Shown: one piece after another, positions 47,176 through 57,500 of the stretch
How positions within the stretch are numbered: the first letter of the stretch is position 1
Layout of the letters: every line of letters begins with the position of its first letter
Assembly: GCF_932526225.1 (NCBI RefSeq)
Contig: NC_064047.1
Span: 7,005,501-7,069,500, forward strand
From: Nematostella vectensis
Taxonomy: Eukaryota; Cnidaria; Anthozoa; Actiniaria; Edwardsiidae
DNA length: 64,000 nucleotides
Direction of reading: 5' to 3'
Notes under the pieces: model-generated
Database searches by the model: none
The model's input: the letters and a program-made list of their open reading frames with translations, nothing else
What the model was told of the DNA's origin: nothing
Position numbers and translations under genes: made by a program

Positions 47176-49037
47176 CACTTCCGATCACAGGTACTACATT
47201 TCACATCACTTCCATGTTCAGTGCTAAATTATTTTTAAAATAACTGCATGAAAAGTCAAATGGTACATTGCTGTTGATTTTTGCAAATATCATTTCAGAT
47301 TCCTAAGTAATGAGCTGTATTCATATCAGCTATTTGAAAAGTAGATTGATCACAACCCCTGTGCAGTTAATTAGTTCAAATTGACTAGAAAACCTATTTA
47401 GTCCATTTGCAATAAGGGCCAATGTTGGTCAGTGTTTTGTACCAGCCACTTTGTCAAAAGGTGAATGAAATAAACCACTCTAACTTGTTTTCAAAGTTTC
47501 TGAATACTTTTAGTTTATTTTATTAGCCTGGTTTATTTTTTTATAACAAGTTTTTATTTGTAACTATTATCTATCTTTTTGTTACTTATTAGCTGTATTA
47601 ATGAACACATCCTGCCCTAGCATCATGCCTTTAAAGCTGTCAGCTTGCTTGAGTCGGGATTCGCCTGAAAAATTTGGAGGACAGTGACAAAATCTACGGA
47701 AGAATACTAAAGAGATAAATGTTATGCCGCACAAAACCTAATTGATAAACCTAAAATTAAAAATAATTCCAAGTAACCTTTAAAATAAAACCTTGAACAG
47801 GAAATATATGAAGTCTGTTTTTAGGGGCTAATGAGCCAGAGGTTGAATTGCCTTGTTTTCAGAAAAATCTGTAGAGAAAAACTATAGGTATCTGTTATCT
47901 TTAGTTTTCTATGAAAATTGAAGAGATGGGAGTTTTGAGATGTTGTATGAAAACGTTGAGCTGGGGTATTCAAGATATCTTTTTCCCGTGAAAAATAATC
48001 ATATGTATGGTAAAGCAGATCATTTTAGAACCTATTACCTCTCACGAACCTTTTTTTTTCTAAAATTTAAACCAGAATTCATTTTAAATTTTAAATGTTC
48101 TTCGAACTTACAAAATATACTTAAACTAAAACCGTTCATCGCTCGATATCTTTCATAAAAGAGCTCACAGAACTTAAATGTGACGAAGAATCTCCAGATA
48201 AGAAATCGTTCTTTATTAAAAGTTAAAAAGTTATCAAATAAAAAGCTTAAGATTAGTTCACTTCTTGAATGAATTAAAAGCAAGGAAATAACAACATTTT
48301 CTAAAACAAACGCGACGTTGTTTACGAACAATCAATCAATTTCTATCGGATATTGTATGAACAAACTAGCTGAATTACTAGTTAGGAACTAGGTATAATA
48401 AAACATCAACATCCCATCATGGCTTTAACTGTTTGAGTGCTAGAAATATATCAACACAAGAGTTTTTCATAGCTCCGACGAAGGTTATAAAATTGACATC
48501 TTATACTTACCTTCTTTTTCCAAACCCATCCTTTGTCCTTCCATCCATCGTTTGTACGTCTTTTTATTATAAATGTGTAAGATGTGTCGAATTTCTTTCT
48601 TGGCTTTAGCTACGACGAAAATAATGCAAAAACTTTATCAATTCACGGTATCGGCCGCGAGTTAGAAGAGCAAAACGCGAGAAAAATTAGACGCAGGATT
48701 CCCGTGAGTGTAAATACAAAAACACTAAAAACTAAATAATTGTAAGTTTTGATGCAACTTTCGGGGTTTTATTAAGTATGGAGCATTCTCGTAAAGTGCT
48801 AAAATATATTCTTGTATAATTATTTCACTGAGGTGGCGTTTTGCTAAGTTATTGCAAATTGTGCTGGCTCCACGGGCAGGCGGGCGGGCGGGCGACACGC
48901 AGGGTATCGCATAGTTATATACCATTAGTTCCGCTGGCTCCGCTATAAATTCAATCCAACGTTATGTAGTACTTGTAGCTGTCTATTATTTACATGTTTA
49001 AGCGATTAGAGCGCATTTGGGTCCGATAGAGGGAATT
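47176..49037. other. Interior of the inverted-repeat pair, no gene recognised
   Basis: About 1.9 kb of AT-rich sequence without a convincing coding region. Short ORFs here (47,940-48,158; 48,035-48,331) have no recognisable domains. Confidence 0.4.
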
Positions 49038-49504
49038 CTAAATTTCTCCAAACAGCGCAAAAGCGGCACATGCCGATTTGAGGTTTTCGAGAATCAACTC
49101 GTCGTACTCGAAGTCCACAAACTTTCTAGGCTCGACTGGCCTGTAAGTCTGCTTGTTGTCTGGCTCCGCCGCTAGTCGCTGGACTAGTGACGGGGGAGAT
49201 GCACCTTTAGCCGCATTCTGGGATTTGGTCCTCTTTTCGGACATCTTGGCATTAAGATTTTGCCATACGGCGTTTTGTTTTGGTGGTATTTCTATATCCC
49301 AAAGGTCAGGACGCTTCTTCTCACATTCAGCACATTGAGTCAGTTCCGCCACGAGTAGCCTAAGGGGGACGGAACGCTGAACTGCTGGAGGCAAAAGTTC
49401 GCACCTCGCTCCAAGTATATCCTTATTTGGAGTTTCTACCACAGGACACCCATAGAAAGCGCGGGAATATTGTATCCACGTGGCGGAAGTGCGCAAGGAG
49501 TCCT
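49038..49504 (-). pseudogene. MADF-like ORF fragment, cut at its 5' end by a transposon
   Basis: Open for 168 codons on the minus strand, 49,038-49,544, but the first 13 or so codons lie inside the transposon TIR, so the original start is lost. A region reading ECEKKRPDLWDIEIPPKQNA then VWQNLNAKM resembles the MADF/Myb-SANT-like pattern (RPxLWD ... K..aW..ia). A basic stretch and a hydrophobic C-terminal tail follow. MADF proteins accompany some Harbinger-type elements and also occur as host transcription factors. I cannot tell which this is, and the domain call is tentative. Confidence 0.35.
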
Positions 49505-50457
49505 GGGGGTCGTTTCTCAAAAGTCCCGATGAACCCGGAAACACGGAAAGTCACCCGGTTAGCCCCCGATAAACTTTACGGGTGTTTCTCAAAACGCCTG
49601 TTATTGTCGGGCCCGGAAAAAATCCCGGTAACTCGCCCGGTAACTTACGGGAGCTCAAGAGTTCCCGTTAACTTACCGGGAATTACTTTTAATGCGATTA
49701 TTGATACCCAAAACGATGTTTTTCTTTAATATTTTCAGCTGAATTTATAGATCAACTATTCATCTAGAATTGGCCAAGTTGAACTATCCAATTTGGTGCT
49801 TTTCTTCCGATTAAATCTCGCCATTTTCAAGTTGTGTCGAGTTGTAGTGAATTTTCATCACTTGAGGAAACCATATCACTGCCCGGGAAGAAGTGGGTCA
49901 ATCACGGCTAACATCATTTTATGGGATTCCCTACCAGCCAATCAGGTTTCTTTTTTGTCAAATGATTTGACATTTAGCTGTCACCGTGCGCCTAAAAAAA
50001 TGTAAACAACTTTGCGAAGGTATTGGAAGTTTGCTACAAAATGAGACTTTATCTAATTGTTCTTTGTATTTTTTTTCGAAAAGTGCCGATGCCACAGCAG
50101 TGTCTGGGGTACCAGTTGTCTACAGACATCGACAAATCTACGATTTTTATTGATATTCAATAATTATTTAGCCAATCTATTCATTAACTCTGAAAAATAT
50201 AATTTTCTTATCGGGAACCCGTAAAGTTGTCTACAGACATCGACAAATCTACGATTTTTATTGATATTCAATAATTATTTAGCCAATCTATTCATTAACT
50301 CTGAAAAATATAATTTTCTTATCGGGAACCCGTAAAGAACCGGGACGCTACCGCTAGCTTTGAGAAACGCTCTTCCTCGCCCGGAAAAGTATCCCGAAAA
50401 CTCTCCCGGTACCCTAAAGGGCCCGAATATTACCGGGAGTTTTGAGAAACGACCCCC
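49505..50457. mobile_element. 953-bp TIR element nested beside the MADF-like ORF
   Basis: It begins GGGGGTCGTTTCTCAAAAGT and ends with the complement (ACTTTTGAGAAACGACCCCC-like, through 50,457). CGTTTCTCAAA-type and CCCGGTAA-type words recur inward on both sides for about 150 bp. The flanks can be aligned as CCTGG/CCTGG, but the target duplication is ambiguous because the tips are G/C runs. No transposase ORF. It contains a 111-bp tandem duplication at 50,115-50,336. Confidence 0.8.
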
Positions 50458-50785
50458 TGGTCTATTATATATAACACTTGGCCATCGTCCTTATAGTGTC
50501 ACCAGATCCCTTGTTATTATAACGATGGCCACGTAGATAAAACGCGAAATTAAATTAAATTTTCGAATTTCTATGTTGGTGAAATTTACCTTTGATTTTC
50601 AATGTTGATATTCAATGTTGATTTTCAATGCGGTTTATTTTTGGACGTCCAGATTTTTTTTATCAGTTTTATATTATTTTTTTGTGTGAATAAATTTCGT
50701 GCGGGATGTTTCAATTAATATTTTGTATTTGTCATTTTTTGTCAATTTTTTTTTTTTTGCCACAATATTTTTTGCATTTTTTGCG
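50456..50785. repeat. Right arm of the widely spaced inverted repeat
   Basis: Inverted partner of 46,900-47,175. It starts directly at the right end of the nested transposon. Confidence 0.8.
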
Positions 50786-51245
50786 TCATCTTTAGTTAGC
50801 ATCAACCATTATCAGGTGGGGTTAGTCGCATCTTATTAGCTGGAGTTAAACGCATCTTTGAGAAATTGAGTCCCTTCACTTTTTCTGAATAAATGTTTCC
50901 AGCCAATTCCTTCTTCTCCACTTTCTGTCCAACTTACAGCTAATCTCTTTTTTTCTAATCGCGTTTTTGACATTTTCATTGCCGTTCCTAATTTCGAAAA
51001 GCGTAAGGGGGGCATGGAAAATTTTGTTCCTTCTGAAGAAGGGGGGTCAACTAATTTTATCCCTTACTTTTATCAAAATCCTTACGCCCCCCCCTCGAGA
51101 TAATAAATGAACTTTCCCTTATGTGACAAATATCTTACGTGTGTGACAAATCTTTTACTTTTGTGACAAATCTTTTGCTTGTGCGACCAATTTTTTTCTC
51201 GTGTACAAATCTTTTTCTTAAAATCTCCCTCAAATCTTTCTCACT
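50786..51245. other. Non-coding sequence with tetrad-like C and G runs
   Basis: No gene seen. Short repeats of TGTGACAAATCTTTTAC type lie at 51,120-51,230. Confidence 0.4.
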
Positions 51246-51912
51246 GCCATACTCATAGCATGGCAAGACATGGCACACCATGGCAGCTCATGGCAATACT
51301 TTGGTGGACCATGGCAAGGTATGGCAAAACATTGCCATGACGAACCACTAAAAATATGGTAAGCCATGGCACGTCATGGCAGGTTATGGCAACACTTTGG
51401 TGGACCATGGCACGTCAGGACCCATAGTATGGCAAGCCATGGCAGCGTATGGCAAAATATTGCCATGACTTGCCATACTTTGAGTATTGAATGACACGGC
51501 ACGTCATGGCAATGTTTTGCCGTACCTTGCCATGGTGTGCCATCATGCGCCATGGCTTGCCATAACCTGCCATACATTGCCATGATTTGCCATACTATGA
51601 GTATAGCACCTAATGGCACGTCATGGCAATGTTTGCCATGCACTACCATGGTGTGCCATGGCTTGCCATACTACGAGTATAGCACCTAATGGCACGTCAT
51701 GGCAATGTTTGCCATACACTACCATGGTGTGCCATGGCTTGCCATACTATGAGTATAGCACCTAATGGCACGTCATGGCAATGTTTTGCCATACACTGCC
51801 ATGGAGTGCCATACGTTGAGTATGGCACCTAATGGCACATCAGCAATGTGTTGCCATACATTGCCATGGTGTGCCATGGCTTGCCATACTCTGAGCATGG
51901 CAGTGCACTACC
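51246..51912. repeat. CATGGCA/TGCCATG array
   Basis: Roughly 650 bp built from the heptamer CATGGCA and its complement TGCCATG, spaced 7-20 bp apart. TGCCATGGCA-like palindromes are common. Larger sub-repeats of about 85 bp (GAGTATAGCACCTAATGGCA ...) occur at 51,598, 51,676 and 51,752. Confidence 0.85.
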
Positions 51913-51924
51913 ATATCGCCCCAT

Positions 51925-52140
51925 GACAGGTAATCCGGAATCTGGAATCCATGAAAAAATGAGATATGGGATCCGGAATCCATGAAAAAATGAGATATGG
52001 AATCCGGAATCCATGAAAAAATGAGATATGGAATCCGGAATCCATGCTGCTGGAATCCGGAATCCATGCTGCTGGAATCCGGAATCCACGAGAAAAAACC
52101 CACATGGAATCCGGAATCCACACACTAGGATCCGGAATCC
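51925..52140. repeat. GGAATCC minisatellite
   Basis: About seven units of 18-34 bp with the core GGAATCCGGAATCCATG followed by AAAAAATGAGATATG or CTGCT. Confidence 0.85.
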
Positions 52141-53379
52141 AGAACCCTATTGGAGAACCTGTCATGGGGCGAACCATAGACTGATATGACTTGCCGTTGA
52201 CTACAATGGATTGCAATGACTCGCCAATGACTACCGTTGCGTACTTGATATAATTCGTAATAGTATGTATTGATGCTACAACCCTTATTAGTGACACAAG
52301 TATTCCACTTTGATGTTCGTGACGGTTATCATTAACGGTAAACCCTGTGAAAACATTGTGGGCTCGTAAACATGGCGGAGATAAAGATGATTCATGAATG
52401 ACCCGGGGAAATCAGCGCATAATTCGAATACTCAGGGGCTCTAAGGATTCATACGGGAAAAACACACAAAATAGCGTATCTTTATGGGGTTTTAACAAAA
52501 ATGCATGAAACTTGTCAAGTGAGTTCATCTTGTGAAACGGTAACGAAATATGTATCTTCTAACCATGAAAGCCAAGGTAACGTGACTAAAAGGGGGCCAT
52601 CTTGGATTTTTTATAAATTGCTCCTGCCTTCAACCTTTCTGGGAAATGAAAGGGTTGTTTAGAGAAGGGTCTGATAATTGTATGTGATTCAGAGCAACTT
52701 GTGCTTGATATGATAACCGCGTACAGTTCTACCAACAATCATACCCTAGAAAATGGATACCACACACTAAAAAAATAATCTTTCTCCGATAATTTATCCG
52801 AAAGGAAGTTTACGGATTTCTATCATAATATCCAATCAGATAAATCAGATAAGAAAGACTGTCAATGGTTAGCTGTTTAGCATCTTTATGGTTATATTTA
52901 GCACGCAAAACGGTATCCGGCAATCGCTGATTCGAGCGAAACTACTTCACAGACATTATCTTTGCCTTCTGCGGGAATTTTCTGGTCAAAAAAGATATCT
53001 CTACAGTCAAGAAACAGTGCGAGTTTTTGTCATAACATTCCACATCCGCCATTTTGATCGCCAAATCGCTCAATGAAATGCGCACGGGCAACAGAATAGT
53101 CCCTTGTTTAAAAAAATAATGATCGGGTCATGTAGTGGCTATCAAAAGATTCCACCTCCTTGGATTGATGCACCACAGACACAACAATCGGAAACAAAAC
53201 AACAGAACTAAATACATTAGAACTATGAGGTAATCCAGGCAGTTATGTTAGGCCTTATGAGCAGGCTGCTACACTTCTCCATTCGTCCTTTGAGAACTTA
53301 AATTGAACGATACCCATCGTGGCCATTATTTACTAGGGAACCTGGCAAGCACAATCAAATTTAATCGTCATACGAAACA
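52141..53379. other. Non-coding stretch, no gene seen
   Basis: About 1.2 kb of AT-rich sequence. No ORF with recognisable domains and no clear repeat structure. Confidence 0.4.
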
Positions 53380-53560
53380 TGCCAAACACAGGAATCCCAA
53401 GTGTCATCATAGAAATATGGCAAACACAGGAATCCCAAGGAAGCCTATAGAAAACACAGGAATCCCAGCCGTCCTAGGGATGCTATGGAAAACACAGGAA
53501 TCCCAATCGTCCTAGGTGGCCTGCCAAACACAGGAATGCCAATCTTCCAAGGTTACGTGT
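53380..53560. repeat. Short minisatellite (AAACACAGGAATCCCAA)
   Basis: Five to six units of AAACACAGGAATCCCA plus a variable GTCCTAGG-containing segment, about 35 bp each. Confidence 0.8.
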
Positions 53561-54235
53561 AGGTGAAGTCTTGTTTAACAGTGTTTATAAAAAGACAAGT
53601 ATTGCTCCACACAGGTATCACATGCCATCATCTGTGTTTCCTGTCATCTCTGTGTTTTCTATCTCGGTCACGTGATCGGTACGGAGAAGGGGACCGTCTG
53701 CTCTTGCGGCTAGACAGAAAAAGGCATGTTTTTTTTTTTAGCACTTTGCGGTACACACACACAAACAAAGAGCAGAGTATGCCCTGAGCAAATCAGCATT
53801 GCTTGTACTCAACACAAAGAAAATGCAAACATTAACAACGCAAACATTAGCCAGCGCCGGGCGCCGCTTCATTCGACTGACCACAAGACAAAAGAAATGT
53901 TGGCGAACTATTTCTCAGCACCTCCCAACTTGTTATGCCAACAGCGCCAGAGATATGTACCAGTTTGGACTACCTGGGCTATCCACATATCTTCCCATAA
54001 TTCTTGTGTACCTTTTCTCCTGTCTATCGTCATCAGACCTTTTTCTGTCACCCCTATGATCTTTATCCTGAAATAAAAAATACCAAGGGTCTGATCAGGG
54101 TACATCGCTCCTTTTTATTCGCTTGTGTTTGTAGGACTGTTGAGCACTGGCCTACAAATGCAAGTGACTCGAAAAGAGCTTGTGCGTTGGAAAAGGGGTC
54201 TCCCCCAACAAGGCTTTAGGAAAAGACACAAGATC
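53561..54235. other. Downstream region of PPIL4
   Basis: No gene seen. On the minus strand AATAAA at 54,114-54,119 is the best poly(A) signal for PPIL4, giving a 3' UTR of about 440 nt that includes the 36-bp purine repeat. Confidence 0.4.
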
Positions 54236-54557
54236 TCTTGTCCCTCTCCTCCCTTATGCCCTCCTTCTCCCTTCTGACCCTCCCCTCCCTTTTGTCCCTC
54301 TCCTCCCTTCTGACCCTCTCCTCCCTTTTGTCCCTCTCCTCCATTCTGACCCTCTCCTACCTTTTGTCCCTCTCCTCCATTCTGACCCTCTCCTCTCTTT
54401 TGTCCCTCTCCACCCTTCTGACCCTCTCCTTTCTTTTGTCCCTCTCCTCCCTTCTAGCCCAATATGCGGCCATATTTACCACATCTTATCTCTGTTCCTC
54501 TCCTCACTTCTGTTCCTCTCTTCCTTCCCTTCCTTCCCTCTCCTTTCTTCTATCCCT
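54236..54557. repeat. 36-bp pyrimidine-rich minisatellite in the PPIL4 3' region
   Basis: The plus strand reads CCCTCTCCTCC(C/A)TT(C/T)TG-type units, two half-units alternating to give a 36-bp period. The minus strand is purine-only for long runs. It lies immediately beyond the PPIL4 stop codon and continues its Arg/Glu/Asp codon style. Confidence 0.85.
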
Positions 54558-57500
54558 CTACGCACTTCTATCCCGTTTATGAGCCAATATATACCACACC
54601 TTATCTCTGTTCCTCTCCCCTCTCCTGTCCCTGTCATCCCTTCTATCCCGATCTCTCTTTCTGTGTCCGTCTTCATCTCTCTCCCTTGACCTTTGATCTT
54701 TTTCTTTGTATTTCTCTTTCTCTGACTTTCTGTTGTCATCATTTTTTGAGGATTTTTTCTTCTTCATCGGCTGGTCATCGTCACTTGAATTGTTGTCAAA
54801 GACCAGGTCATATCTATAGAGTGTGTTAAGGTCTGACCAAAGATCTAAACTAATGAACATTGAAGTGCAATACAATTGTAAATCCTCTTTCCAAATTGAT
54901 AAGTATTCAAACATGGTATATTATAAAATACTGATAAATCTTGAAACTCTGTATACTATGATACTAGTATCAATAAATATCAAAACTCTGGATTATTGAA
55001 AGGATACTTGTCACGTTTGCCTTTATCCTTGATGGAAAATTTAGGCCTGTCATCTTTTTTATCTGGAAAGGGTGGCTGGGCTCCTAAAATTTATAAAAGA
55101 AGAGTCCCATTAACAATTTGACAATAAGGGAAAGCTTATAATTGACTCCATCTGGAAGGAAGAAAAAAAAAATAACAATCATTGTCAACTCTTTAGGTTG
55201 TTTTCCTTTTTGGATAAATAAAGTTGTATTACTGTATGCTGTTTTCATTTAGTTTTTCTTTAAAATTGCAAAGAAAAAAATTCTAAGTTAAAATTAAAGT
55301 TACATTAACAGCAGTACTATAATGGTAGAATATGGGTCCTTTCTTGTATATAAGTTCACTCACCAAAAAAAGTTGTAATTAAGTTGTTTACCAAAAAGGG
55401 TCTATTCTTTGGTACCTTTTCTCATTTGCAATTTGATTTTTGACACAGATTGGGAGAAGTCTACATGAATTCGTCGATCATCAATCAAGACATTGTCCAT
55501 CTTAAAGTACGCTCTTTCACAGTCCTCGTCCTAAAGACAGAGAAGAATATAGTTCCTATTTCCATCAAGCACAGAAAATGCCACAATCTGTCATCATTAT
55601 CTGTGTGCAATGTGTGTGTTAATGGGTTTTAAGAAGCAAAACAACCTAGTAGTCAGTTTAAACATTGGCCAATAAATCACAACGGTGTGTGTTCCATTCT
55701 CACATGTAACATCAATTTTTTTTAATTATTTTAAATTTCTTTAGGCATGGGCAGATTGTCAAATGACAGCATGGCTGGAAAATTGTGTAGTAAAATTACA
55801 AAAAAAATATTACTGCTCAGAATTCTAAATCCATTTTTCATTCAATCTACTTTCTTTGCAGTATTAATGATTTAATTTAATTTAATGATTTAACTTAATT
55901 CAACCATAAGGAAGACTAAAACTTACTTTTTCAAACTCAATGAATGCATACTGTAGAGATTCGCCTGTTTTCTGGTCTCGGATCACTTCACAACTAAACA
56001 AAACAATACACAGATTTAAACATTAGACACTTCACGGAGCACCATTCAAACACATTTTTTTTCAACATTGGAAGAAAGAAGTGTTTGTTAATTAGCACTG
56101 CTCTGTACCTAAGAATGGTCCCAAATCTTGAGAAGATAATTTCCAAGTCTTCGTCAGTGGTAACAGGGTTCAACTTGCAGACAAAAAGGACGTTATCCGG
56201 AGGCTTGATATCGGCATCTGGTATATCACCAATCTGCCAAAAAAGAAGAACAATTACGCATGGAAAACCAGTAACAAGCCAAAAAGACAAAAATTGTTAA
56301 TGTTTTGGTGCACTAGAGAGTCAGGCTAGCTAGAACCCTTGTCTTCACGGATAAGGACATTAGGATTCTGTATCTTTTAAGATTTAAAATGCACTTCAGG
56401 GTACTAGCTTCCCCATTAGTTTACTAAGATAGAATGAGTTTATAAAAAAAAAGCAGCTTGAACCACATGGTTATAGCAAGGAACTGTAACCTGTGGGAAA
56501 TACAATGCGTATGTGATAATTTAAAACTGGCTTTAAAAGATCATTAATTTTCTATCTGTCATGTAATACATGCTTGCATTTCCTTATCATGCATGCACAC
56601 CTGAGATGACACATTAATGTCAGGTTACCATGAATACCGGCAAAGCCACATTCACACAGCTAGGCCAGGTCACTAACCATGGCAACCAAGTTACAGCAAA
56701 CTGCATACTTTTTTCTTAGACACAGTGTCCACAACCATACAGTAGGCATATACTGTACTGTAGCAGGGTGGTTAAACAAGGGAGTTTCCGAACCTTCTCT
56801 CCCCCCCCCCCCACTTGAACTGTGGACCTAACCAATAAATTTACATTACCATTTCAAGAAGCTGTGCACCAGCTTTTTCCTCTCGCTCTTCAATCATGTC
56901 TTCTATCTCCTCCATGGTCTTGCCCTTAGTTTCGTCTACCTCCTCGTCTGCACCTATTAGTCCGCTCTGGGACAAAAACACAATCACAATAAAAATAAAT
57001 TGGAGTAGCTAATCACTCTAGCCGCAGCTAGATGCTGAATTACGAGAGTGCAGATTCCGACATTGTTGAGTTGAAGGCATGGGAAGGCGCCTCAGGCAGC
57101 GGTCATACAACTCCCCCTTCGACACGCCTGGCTTGAGTGTTTTTTGAGACCTGGTTCTGTTTTTGGGGGATTATGAATCTCTTACTGTATAAAGATGAAA
57201 AGCAGGAGGTCTTGAATATCATTGCACCATCTCTATCCTTTATCTGAATTGGGAATCAAGGGCCACTGAGGACAATGGCCATCTTCTGGGTGATACTTAC
57301 AAAGTAGACATTTTCTTACTACATCTTAAACATGGGAGTACATATCTTTCACTCATTTGAAAATAGTTTATCCTAATCTTTTAACATGCAACATTGTCTT
57401 ATTTGTCTTTCAGCATACTATACATACAGTCTTTAACAATATTTGTTTTAAGCATCACATCTTGTACTGTTTGTATTTCATCGCTCAAAAAGATTTAACT

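Noticed and set aside
54180..54689. 169- and 114-codon plus-strand Leu/Ser/Pro-rich ORFs
   Set aside because: They are translations of the pyrimidine-rich minisatellite and of the antisense of the PPIL4 last exon.
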